A stretch of 36,441 nucleotides of DNA from Acidobacteriota bacterium (GTDB lineage: Bacteria > Acidobacteriota > Terriglobia > Acidiferrales > UBA7541). Within the stretch, counting starts at the first letter, position 1. The number at the start of each line of letters is the position of its first letter. The notes beneath the pieces are model-generated. The model did not search any database. It saw nothing but the letters and a program-made list of their open reading frames with translations, and had not been told where the DNA came from. A program made the translations under genes and the position numbers. The stretch covers positions 1-36,441 of the forward strand of contig QHYQ01000199.1 in the NCBI GenBank assembly GCA_003224175.1, given 5' to 3'. Shown here one piece after another: positions 9,224 to 17,907 of this stretch.

Positions 9224-9809
9224 GCTTGTTCGCCGGAGCGACGCGGTAGAGAGTTCCGACTCCAAGCCCCATTGCCTTTGCAATTTTCTTCCAACTAAGC
9301 CCCTGAGCACGCAACTGGGCAATCTGCCCGGCGTCCACGTTCGCTCGTGGTCTGCCGATGCGGGTTCCCTTGGCTTTCGCGTTCCGCATGCCAGCTTTGA
9401 CACGCTCGCGGATTAGCTCGCGCTCAAACTCAGCTATCGCACCAATGATATTGAACATCAGCCGTCCGCTGGCCGTGCTCAGGTCCAAGTTATCGCTCAG
9501 GGACACGAACGCAATTCCCAGCGACTCAAACTCGGCCAGCGCGTTCACAAGATGCCGCAGAGAGCGGGCAAAACGGTCCAGCTTCCAGACCAATACCACG
9601 TCAAACTTTCTCCGCTTAGCGTCAGCCATGAGACGGTCTAGCTCGGGACGCTTGTCTTTAGCTCCCGAAATACCGATGTCCAGGTAGGAATCTACGAGAA
9701 GCCATCCGCGAGCCTGAGCGAATTGCTCAAGATCGCGAGTCTGTAGGTTCACATCTTGGCCGTGGTTGGTTGTTGAGACTCTGGCATAGATCGCCACTCT
9801 CGGGCTCAT
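9213..9809 (-). CDS. serine recombinase/resolvase
   Basis: 198 aa; YARVSTTNHGQDVNLQTRDL, VWKLDRFARSLRHLV, C-terminal HTH (SWKKIAKAMGLGVGTLYRV). Confidence 0.95.
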   Translation of the reverse strand: MSPRVAIYARVSTTNHGQDVNLQTRDLEQFAQARGWLLVDSYLDIGISGAKDKRPELDRLMADAKRRKFDVVLVWKLDRFARSLRHLVNALAEFESLGIAFVSLSDNLDLSTASGRLMFNIIGAIAEFERELIRERVKAGMRNAKAKGTRIGRPRANVDAGQIAQLRAQGLSWKKIAKAMGLGVGTLYRVAPANKPTC

Positions 9810-10033
9810 CGTCGGCCTGCCCTCGGCTTTGGTCCGGGATGCTGCGCGGCCTTCACCCTACGACCTTTGGCGATATCGGCCTGAATCCAAAGCCAGAGCG
9901 TCCGGCCATTCGGCATCTTGATGGCTTTCGACGCCTTGATCTTGCCATCCGCTAGCCAGCGGTTCAGCGTCCTGAAAGATACGCGCATTTTCGCGGCAGC
10001 CGTGCGGGTGCTGTACGTTCTTTTCGTCTTCAT
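9806..10033 (-). CDS. small HTH DNA-binding protein coupled to the recombinase
   Basis: MKTKRTYSTRTAAAKMRVSFRTLNRWLADGKIKASKAIKMPNGRTLWLW; ATGA overlap with recombinase start. Confidence 0.7.
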   Translation of the reverse strand: MKTKRTYSTRTAAAKMRVSFRTLNRWLADGKIKASKAIKMPNGRTLWLWIQADIAKGRRVKAAQHPGPKPRAGRR

Positions 10034-10082
10034 CTTCCGTAGCCTCGCTAGATTGAGCATCAGCAATACACACATAGCGGCC

Positions 10083-10605
10083 TCAGACGGCCAGTAGCTC
10101 GACTTCGAGTTTCATCAGTGCATCGCGGACGTTGTTCCGCGAGTCTTTCGCAAGCCGCGCTAGGTCTAGCTAGGCCATCGGTGGAGTTACAGGTAAAGAT
10201 AAACACGGTATTCGGCGGGAATGCGGTCGCGTCCAGTTTACTCAGTAGAGCTAACTGTGCGGCGGGTGTCATCCGGTCGGCTTCGTCACAAAGCACGACG
10301 TGGAATCCGCCGGGAGCGAACGGCAGATAGTGGCAATCGTGGCAGGCTTTTTCGATTGCTTCCACGGTGCACTTTTGACTTGGGATATGGTGCAATTCTC
10401 CGCGAATCTGGATGCAGAGCGCTTGCGCCATGCTGGTTTTGCCGACACCTGATGGCCCGACAAAAAGCCATGCTGACGGGTATGGCTGAGCCGCAAACCT
10501 ACCGAGAATGCGCTTCGGCTTTTCCAGTCCTACAAATTCAGCAATCGTTCGCGGCCTGTACTTCTCCGCGAGCGACTGTGGGAATGGCAGAGTAGGCGCG
10601 CTCAT
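10083..10605 (-). pseudogene. clamp-loader (RFC/DnaX)-like AAA+ ATPase with internal deletion
   Basis: LAEKYRPRTIAEFVG, GPSGVGKTSMAQAL, VVLCDEADRM; frame breaks after STDGL and an RFC-like C-terminus (LDLARLAKDSRNNVRDALMKLEVELLAV-stop) continues in another frame. Confidence 0.8.
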
Positions 10606-11459
10606 CGCGCGCCCCCCTGAATGTAGTCGGCGGCCTTTTGCGCTTGAGACGCCGCGAAGACAACCATGCGCGAATCAGACTTGAGCACGTCTATCCACGA
10701 CTTGAGATAAGCCGCGGAGTTAGCCAGTGTTCTGCGCTCGATGCCCGCAACACCCGCGAGCATCGCGGCTCCCATTTCCGCGATTAGTTCCTCTTTGGAG
10801 TAGGACTCAGAGCCGAATGTGTTTAGCTTCTCTATGCCTTCGCGCCCGATGCGGGACGGATGGCCTGTAGAATGTGTCAATTCATGGAACAGCGTCGAAT
10901 AGTATTCCTCGGCTAATGTGAACGCATTGCGCGACGGCATCCCTACCGTGTCAGTGGATGGTCGATACCATGCGCGCGCGTCTTGCTCGATTGCGGGCGG
11001 ATTCGGCATTCCAGCAACAATGCGCTCGCATTCCTCGATGGGATTGATAACGCGCTCTGAGCCTGGAACCTTGATACCCTCGCATTGCTCAACATTGAAA
11101 ACAGTGTAATAGCGCAAGATGGCCGAAGTCTTGGCGACGCTCTGGCCGTCCGCGTCTTCAGTTTCGTACTTGTCTATTTTCCAGAAGACGACCTTGGAGC
11201 CGTGCTCGCCACGTCGGACGTTTCCGCCCTGTTCGGTAGCTTGCTTATAGGTGAGCCAATACGGTGAGCCGTACCCTCGGGACGCGAGCAGGAATACGTT
11301 AATGCCGCGATATTCCCGCTTGCTGACCAGATTCCTCGGAATCTGCGTAGTCCAGGGCCGATGCCACGGCGCTACACCTGATTCCAATTGCTTGATGATC
11401 TGTTCGGTTACGATCTGATAGACGGAAGAGTGTTGCGGTATGCTGGATGCAGCTTGCAT
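10602..11459 (-). CDS. ArdC-like antirestriction protein (ssDNA-binding domain plus zincin-like metallopeptidase)
   Basis: Start chosen at MQAASSIPQHSSVYQIVTEQII; APWHRPWT, RGINVFLLASRGYGSPYWLTYKQA, LFHELTHSTGH. Confidence 0.9.
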   Translation of the reverse strand: MQAASSIPQHSSVYQIVTEQIIKQLESGVAPWHRPWTTQIPRNLVSKREYRGINVFLLASRGYGSPYWLTYKQATEQGGNVRRGEHGSKVVFWKIDKYETEDADGQSVAKTSAILRYYTVFNVEQCEGIKVPGSERVINPIEECERIVAGMPNPPAIEQDARAWYRPSTDTVGMPSRNAFTLAEEYYSTLFHELTHSTGHPSRIGREGIEKLNTFGSESYSKEELIAEMGAAMLAGVAGIERRTLANSAAYLKSWIDVLKSDSRMVVFAASQAQKAADYIQGGAR

Positions 11460-11531
11460 AGGAGCTAGTCCTCCAATGTGAGTTAGGCTCTGTCGGATGT
11501 TGCAAGCATTCGGCGGAGCCGTTTTTACTTC

Positions 11532-11569
11532 TGTCACATCATATGACACAATAGCCCGAAGCGTGTCAA
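11532..11569 (-). promoter_or_regulatory. promoter with overlapping inverted repeat upstream of the ArdC-like gene
   Basis: Minus strand TTGACA (11569-11564), 17-bp spacer, weak -10 TCATAT; TGTCA-N7-TGACA at 11532-11548. Confidence 0.4.
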
Positions 11570-11771
11570 GAGAAATCCGCAACGCCAGCAAAATAATTTG
11601 ATTTGCTGCCGATTTGCGGAGGATTTTACGCGGACTTTGCAGAGCTTCCGACGAGCGACGCTGAATCCGAAAATGTCGCTGAGTTTAGGCTTCCGCCAGC
11701 CGGGTGGCCTTTCTATAGCTGACGCGGGGATGTTTGCTAGTAGTGCAGTTTGAAATTTATGGCGTCGAAGA

Positions 11772-12947
11772 TCAGCGATCGGCCGGTGCAAGGAGTGGCG
11801 CCAAGGTGTGGGTGGTGGAGTCCGCCGCATGCCCCACATAGGGCAGGCCAAAGGCGGCTTCAATCGTCTTCAACAGCGAAAAATGGGAATGGAAGCGCGT
11901 ATCTTGCACGCCACGCACTCCGTAGTTCGTGATGGCGATGAACACCACGCGATCGTTGAAGTTGGCCGGGGCGTAGCAATTAGCGGCCGGCAACAGTGAG
12001 CCGGGGGCAGTGTCCACCCGGGCATCGGGATCGTAGTTGCAGGTCAGCGGACCGTTCCCCTCGTCGAACACAACGAAGAGAGCGTTGCGGCCGCGCTCCC
12101 ACAGGGGGCTGCCGGTGATGGCGTTGACGAGCCACCCAGTCTCGTCGTCGCCGCGCTTGACGTCATTGTCGTTTGTGTCAGACGCGCCGCCGCAGGGCGC
12201 AAGCGGGTTACCGAGCCCGTGCATGTCGCGGCATTGGTCGGGCACGATGTACGAGAACGCGGGCACCTGCTCGCTGCCGAGGTCGCTGAACAGCTGCTCG
12301 ATTGGGACCTGCTTGGCGAATTGCTTTGGATCGTCCTGGACCTCAGCGACGTAAGGAAATGGGTTGTGCTTCACCGCATACAGCTTGGCCGTGTTGTTGT
12401 CTCCAGGCCAATTGGCGAGATGCGTGCCTGATTCAGGGATGTTCTGCAGGTACGTCCGCCAGTCCTTGCCGACCTTAACCAACTGGCCCGCAAGCGACGG
12501 CAGGTTGACGCGCCAGCGATGCACCGAGGGGTTGGCCGGCGGTCCGTAGTCGATGGCGATCGACGGTGAGTCGTCATCGCTGATGCCCACCGTGCTCCCC
12601 ACCGGATACGTGTGCCCGGCCCCCGAGACGTCAGTCCCAATCCAATCGCCCGTGATCATCGCGAGATAATTCGGGAGGCTTGGGTGCCAGACCCCATGGT
12701 AGTTCGGCGCGACGTTGTATTTCTGCGCGAGCGCTGTGATCTTCGGCGCCTGCGGGTTGTCAAGAATGCCGATGCTGCCGAAGCTTGTAAAGCTGTTGTG
12801 ATTCTCGAGCACGATCACGAACACGTGATCGAGCTGCGGTACGCCGTCCTGCTCGCGCGCATTGTTATCCTGATCCTGGGCCTGCGCAGCAGGCATACCT
12901 ACCGCGAGAGCCAGAGTGACTGCTAAGCCGAAAAGAAAAGTTCTCAT
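11772..12947 (-). CDS. phosphoesterase-family protein (acid phosphatase/phospholipase C-like)
   Basis: Start chosen at MRTFLFGLAVTLALAVGMPAAQAQ; VFVIVLENHNSF, PSLPNYLAMITGD, FVVFDEG. Confidence 0.88.
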   Translation of the reverse strand: MRTFLFGLAVTLALAVGMPAAQAQDQDNNAREQDGVPQLDHVFVIVLENHNSFTSFGSIGILDNPQAPKITALAQKYNVAPNYHGVWHPSLPNYLAMITGDWIGTDVSGAGHTYPVGSTVGISDDDSPSIAIDYGPPANPSVHRWRVNLPSLAGQLVKVGKDWRTYLQNIPESGTHLANWPGDNNTAKLYAVKHNPFPYVAEVQDDPKQFAKQVPIEQLFSDLGSEQVPAFSYIVPDQCRDMHGLGNPLAPCGGASDTNDNDVKRGDDETGWLVNAITGSPLWERGRNALFVVFDEGNGPLTCNYDPDARVDTAPGSLLPAANCYAPANFNDRVVFIAITNYGVRGVQDTRFHSHFSLLKTIEAAFGLPYVGHAADSTTHTLAPLLAPADR

Positions 12948-13199
12948 CGAAGCACCTTTCTTATCGTGCGTGCGCTTTTCCGTACGCAGTTGCGGAACAC
13001 AAATTGTGTCGGATCCTGCCCACTGCAAATGACACAACATACGTACGACTTCTGAATGATAGGGAGATGTCAGAAATATGAAGAGTCGGTGAAATGCTTC
13101 CCCTGCGTGCGATGATTTTAAGCCCACTTGCCTGGTAAGTTTGAATGCATAGGTCGAAGGAGGAGCGAAGTGATCCCTGTCTATCCAAACCGGATAGGT

Positions 13200-13269
13200 C
13201 CTGAGAAACGGCATTTTCGGTAACTGCGAATCTGGCCAGACGCACATTCCGAAAAGCCGACTTGTCAGG
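13200..13269. repeat. dispersed repeat copy A, arranged as imperfect inverted repeat
   Basis: cctgagaaacggcattttcggtaa (13200-13223) versus reverse complement of 13246-13269 (cctgacaagtcggcttttcggaat). Confidence 0.6.
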
Positions 13270-13324
13270 ACTTGGCAAGGGACGAGCTCGCTGACACACG
13301 ACAGCCCACGGGATTCAAAGTGAT

Positions 13325-14335
13325 TCAGTTCGCAATACGGTCGGCAAGTAACGCAACGCTGAGTGCATAAGCATGAGCACAATTGTAGGCCAGCAGGGCA
13401 TCGTAATTGTCGTAGAGAAGGAAACTCCGGCTCGAACCCGAAAAGAGAGAGGCACGGAAATTGGCCTGTGAGAGGGGGCGACCCCGGGGCAGCCTAACAC
13501 CTAGGCGCTGCCATTCGCTGAGGGGCAGCGCGACCGTCATGTCACGTGTGGCTTGGCAGGCCCCGTCGCGTCGTGGGACGCCTATGTCTCGGCCGCGCTG
13601 CACGATTACCTCGCGCCCCCAGCGCCGGCCCCTCACCCAACCGTGTTTATTAAGATAATTAGCGATCGAGGCAAAGATGTCTGCAGGCGACTCCCAGATG
13701 TCACGGCGGCCGTCCTTGTCGAAGTCCACGGCATACTCGAGATAACTCGAAGGCATGAACTGCAGCTGCCCCATTGCACCGGCCCAGGAGCCACGCATCT
13801 GCTTGAGCTCGATGTCCCCTCGATTGAGGATATCGAGTGCGTCGAAAAGTTCCTGACGGAAGAAATCTGCGCGGCGCGGGTCCCAGGCTAGCGTGGTCAA
13901 GACCGGGACCGTGGGCTCCGCTCCTGTAAGACGACCGAAATTCGATTCGATGCCCCAGAGTGCCACAATGACGGGCGCCGGCACGCCGTAGGTCTTTGAC
14001 ACGCGCTCGAGCAGTGCTCGGTGGCGCTGAAGCATTTTCCGTCCAGTCCTGACGGTGGACGCTCTCACACGGCTAGTGATGTACGCTTCGAGCGACAGGA
14101 CCGTTTCCGGCTGCTCTCGGTCGCGCTCGATGGATTCCACGATAGGCTTGTCGATCTGTCCGAGCGCTTCTTCAAGGACCTCCTGACGGATGCCGCGCGC
14201 GAGCGCTTCGGCGCGAACGCCGTCGAGCCATTCTGAAAACGACGACCGTTCGTTTTGAGCGACCGCCTTCTGTGGGAACACTTGGAAAGAGAACAGCGCC
14301 GCGACGATAAGAAAGATGTGGCTGCGCACGCACAC
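13325..14335 (-). CDS. lytic murein transglycosylase, MltB-like
   Basis: 336 aa; VIVALWGIESNFGRLTG, GSWAGAMGQLQFMPSSYLEYAVDFDKDGRRDIW. Confidence 0.93.
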   Translation of the reverse strand: MCVRSHIFLIVAALFSFQVFPQKAVAQNERSSFSEWLDGVRAEALARGIRQEVLEEALGQIDKPIVESIERDREQPETVLSLEAYITSRVRASTVRTGRKMLQRHRALLERVSKTYGVPAPVIVALWGIESNFGRLTGAEPTVPVLTTLAWDPRRADFFRQELFDALDILNRGDIELKQMRGSWAGAMGQLQFMPSSYLEYAVDFDKDGRRDIWESPADIFASIANYLNKHGWVRGRRWGREVIVQRGRDIGVPRRDGACQATRDMTVALPLSEWQRLGVRLPRGRPLSQANFRASLFSGSSRSFLLYDNYDALLAYNCAHAYALSVALLADRIAN

Positions 14336-14338
14336 ACT

Positions 14339-15329
14339 CTACAAGACCTTGATCAAATCCACCCTGTAAGTCTTTGCTTCGTTGCTACTGGGTAATGCCC
14401 GATAAACGGCATTTTCTGAAACTGGGAATCGGCGGGAAAGCCACTCCAGCATCGTTCTCAGGTACACATCTCCCTCTTTGCTGATGTGTAGCTGTGGCTG
14501 ACTCATACCCGAGTTCCGGCGACCCGGGCGCAATCCCACAAAGCACCCCGCATCCCGGCTCCGGCGAAACCGGTATGGGTCGTCCACCGTGAGAACGTAG
14601 GCCAACGCAATGAGTGTTCCTACTCCCTTCACCTGCTTGAGCAGGGCCACCTGGGGATAGACTTCCTTGGCGATTTGCTCGATCTTCCGGTCGTATTCCG
14701 CGATCCGCTCGTTTAACGATTCGATTTCTGCGAACAGCGGATCTAAGGCATCCCGCAACTCCTGGCTCAGTCCTTGGGCCACTTCCCGATTCATTTTCTG
14801 GGTGCCACATTTCGGCAGCCGCTCCCCATACGATTTCGTTAATCCGCGTACCGTGTTCACCAACGCCGTGCGCGCCCACCGACCAGTCCTGCTCGAGCGC
14901 GGATGACCGTCAGGTCGATTTGTGCTTTGGCACTACGATGTGCGCCGGACCCAACAAGCCCGGGTCGATTCGGGCGAGCCGCGCCAGTGTCCGAGCATCG
15001 AATTGATCATCTTTCCGACTACTGTCCCCGATCAGTCGCACGTTGCGCGCGTGAGCGACGATCACTTCGTGCCCCAACCGGCCCAACTGCCGGCTTACCC
15101 AAGGCGAATGGGTTCCCGTTTCTAGCGCGATCCGACTGCGCGGGATCCTGCCGAAGACTTCCTCGATTCCTTTCGGTGTCGTCGGTAGGTTGTGCTCCCC
15201 AATCACTTCGCCCGATTCATTCAAAATGCAGTAATGGCTGAAGCGGTCTCCCAGATCCAATCCGATGGTTAGCTGCTGATCTTTGAAATTCTCGATTCTG
15301 TCCATCGCGACAGTGCTAATCTTCTTCAT
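14339..15329 (-). pseudogene. IS110-like transposase with frameshifts and replaced C-terminus
   Basis: N-part LTIGLDLGDRFSHYCIL...ALETGTHSPWVSRQL (14910..15329); C-part LVNTVRGLTKSYG...CFVGLRPGRRNSGMSQPQLHISKEGDVYLRTM (14339..14863); linking RARAGLV segment in a third frame. Confidence 0.9.
14401..14430. repeat. dispersed repeat copy B
   Basis: gataaacggcattttctgaaactgggaatc. Confidence 0.5.
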
Positions 15330-15330
15330 A

Positions 15331-15402
15331 GCCGGTCTCCTTTATCTTGCGCCTTGAGCGCGTCGATCATTGGGAGCGTATCGCATCCCGCCGGAGACCG
15401 GC
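15331..15402 (-). other. inverted repeat in IS110-like 5' leader covering the RBS
   Basis: GCCGGTCTCC (15331-15340) and GGAGACCGGC (15393-15402), perfect 10-bp arms; the minus-strand arm next to the ATG contains GGAGA. Confidence 0.65.
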
Positions 15403-15413
15403 CTTCTCATCCC

Positions 15414-15448
15414 ATCTGAGAAACGGGATTTTCGGTAACTGGCTTTTC
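15414..15448. repeat. dispersed repeat copy C
   Basis: atctgagaaacgggattttcggtaactggctttt. Confidence 0.6.
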
Positions 15449-15475
15449 ACCCTTAGGTTCCTGCTGCCGTGGTTT

Positions 15476-15784
15476 TCAAGCGGCGCACTCAGCCAGCCAA
15501 CCTTCCAAAACTTCCTCGTGACCGGACGGGATTGACCGGAAAGCAAGGCCCATGCCCTTGTCCGGTAACGCATAAACCACCTCACCGTCCGCGGAGAATT
15601 CCCTTCCATCGTACGTGATTCTCAAGCTCACCGTTGCTCGTGCAGGAAGAGGGGTCGGTGTCCTCACAAAGCACCCAAAGCGACTAAGCTGTCCGGTTCC
15701 GGCCAAGAGGCGTTGGCCTGATGTATCGGTCAGCTCAGCTATGCCCCCAACAAAGGAATAGCGCGGCGTGCGGCGACGTTCCAT
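15476..15784 (-). CDS. PilZ-domain protein
   Basis: ERRRTPRYSF start motif, LSRFGCFVRTPTPLPARATVSLRI, GMGLAFRSIP. Confidence 0.85.
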   Translation of the reverse strand: MERRRTPRYSFVGGIAELTDTSGQRLLAGTGQLSRFGCFVRTPTPLPARATVSLRITYDGREFSADGEVVYALPDKGMGLAFRSIPSGHEEVLEGWLAECAA

Positions 15785-16358
15785 CGTTGGCTAACCGAAG
15801 GCCCCCAACGAATTCTCGGCGACGTCGTTAGGGTATTGCTACACAGGTTTCGCCACAGCGTGTTCAATCAGGACTCATTTACGACATAGCGCGATTGAGA
15901 AGCTGATGATTCGGGGCATGCTTTTCGGCGGGTTCAAAAAATGCCTCTAACACAAGCGCGGGTTGAAGGTCCTGCACTCTTCGGGTCTACTCGAGCGCCT
16001 TGGGCTGGATCGATTCCATTTCAGGCCTCACCTTGGGGACGGTGCCAAGAAAAATAAGTGCTCGAGTCTTTGCAGCTCCCTCGCCAACTCGCCCGCCTTG
16101 AAAGGCCAGGACTTACGCAAGCCCCTGCTGCACAAATGGCCACCTAATTCGCCTTTTTTGGCAGCGGCTTAGCTGCTTAATTCATGAGGGCTGAGATTTT
16201 AGTTGGAGAGACAGTTGGTCGGGAGAGATTGCGCGATCAGAGGTCGAGCAGGGCGAGAGTATGCGAGCCAAGAGCGGGCAGGCGACGAGCTGAGAGGTTT
16301 TGGGCGCGGCTCCGCAGGGACAGTCTGTGGAAAGCTGAGTTCGGGGCAAGCGGTCAGG

Positions 16359-17385
16359 TCAACTGCTGTTGACGGCGAAGGCGACGGAGCGGAAGAAGTT
16401 CTGGAAGGGCCAGCCGCTGGCGAGGTGAAAGCGAACACAGCGGGCAGTCTGTCGAACGCGAGCGCCGATTTTGAAGAGTTGGGCACGCAGCGTTTCGATC
16501 TGGGCCGAGCGCCAGGGCTGGGGCAACTGCAAGCGGAACAGGTTGACCAGGTTGTAGGCGAAGCCGTGCAGGAGCAGGCGGAAGGCGTTGGCCAGGAAGC
16601 GGTGACAGCTCAAGCGGTCGGCGCGGAAACCGTTCTTGAACTCCTCGATGCGGTTCTCACATTCGCCGCGATCGTTGTAGAAAGCGAAGACCTTCGAGGC
16701 ACGACCCGGGCAGTTGGTAATCACGAAGCGCAGGTTGGTTCCGACGGCGGTGTGTTCGGCCTTGTAGCAGATGCGGCGCTGGCGCGGCCAACTGCGGGCG
16801 CGATGGCGGAAGCTGGAAAAGCCGCGCTGTGGGAGTTGCGTACGACGATAGCGCCGCTTCAACTGTTTCTGCCGAGATTCGGCGCGCTGTTGGAAAACGC
16901 AGTTAGCGGGGATGCCGAAGGCGTATTGCATGCCGAAGAACTCGCAAAACTCGTACAGGAGCGGCAGAGCGAAACCGGCATCGCCGCGGAGCTTGATCAG
17001 CACGCCAGGAAAAGCGGCCTCGAGTCGCGGCACCAGCCGCAGCAGCATCGGGACAATGCGGGCATGACTGGAGGCATTGCCAGGTCGCAACCGCGCGGCC
17101 AGCAGACATCCGGTGTGACGCTCGAAGATCAGCATGGGGTGGTACATATGCTGGCCGTAGGCGCCGTTGAAGATGCTGAGTTGCTGCTGGCCATGCGTGG
17201 GATCGTCGGTGGAGTCGATATCGAGCAGGATCTCGCCGCGCTGGCGAACCTGCTCGCCACAGAGGCGAATGAACTGATCGAGTAGGGCGTCGTTCAACCG
17301 CACCAGGTCGCGGGCGGAAGGCGCATTCTCCCAGCGGCTGAGGGTGGGCTGGGAGCCGAGTATGTAATTCCAGAATCGCGAGCCC
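16359..17385 (-). pseudogene. IS1380-like transposase with disrupted N-terminus
   Basis: LDIDSTDDPTHGQQQLSIFNGAYGQHMYHPMLIFERHTG...LIKLRGDAGFALPLLYEF...YNDRGECENRIEEFKNGF; ILGSQPTLSRWENAPSARDLVRL readable upstream of the annotated Met, with a further frame change. Confidence 0.85.
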
Positions 17386-17726
17386 GCTTGAGGTCATGGC
17401 TCGCGCAGCCAGGAGCCTGCCGGTCTCATTCGGGCATTCGGTCAAGTTATTTGCTGGTCGGCAAAGAGGATTTCCAATCTGGTTATACCGTGGGGACATG
17501 AACCACTCGGGCTGCCTGAATTGCGGAATTCCTAGCCGCACGCAATTTTGCGACTGTTGCCAGAGTCTCTTGGATGCTGTCAGCCGTCCCTTTTTCGTCG
17601 CAGCGCACAGGAAGTGGGAAAAAATTATGAAAAAGTATGAAAAAAGTCTTGACACCGCCGACGCCGTTATACACGGGACTTGACCGCATTTCGGACTTCA
17701 TTAAAACCCGTACTAGACTTTCCGAC

Positions 17727-17820
17727 ATGTTCTGCCCTCTTTGCCGAGCGGAATATCGAGACGGATTTACCCAGTGTAGCGATTGTCACGTTGGTCTCGT
17801 CCGCTCAGCGGAAGAAGCAC
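17727..17820 (+). pseudogene. zinc-ribbon protein N-terminal fragment
   Basis: MFCPLCRAEYRDGFTQCSDCHVGLV, then frame runs out of phase over the permease gene. Confidence 0.6.
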
Positions 17821-17907
17821 GATCGGCTTCAGCGAGGGACCAGGTGTCGTCGGGCGACCTGAGCTACAAAATCTCCGAGGCAGTTCCGTTCGTGGTACAA
17901 CGCCGGT

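Noticed and set aside
12948-13382. N-terminal extension of the phosphoesterase ORF
   Set aside because: Reads through dispersed repeat copy A and lies upstream of a convincing signal peptide start at 12947.
16203-17285. 360-aa + strand ORF opposite the IS1380-like gene
   Set aside because: Antisense to a transposase with clear homology; composition typical of a GC-rich shadow ORF.
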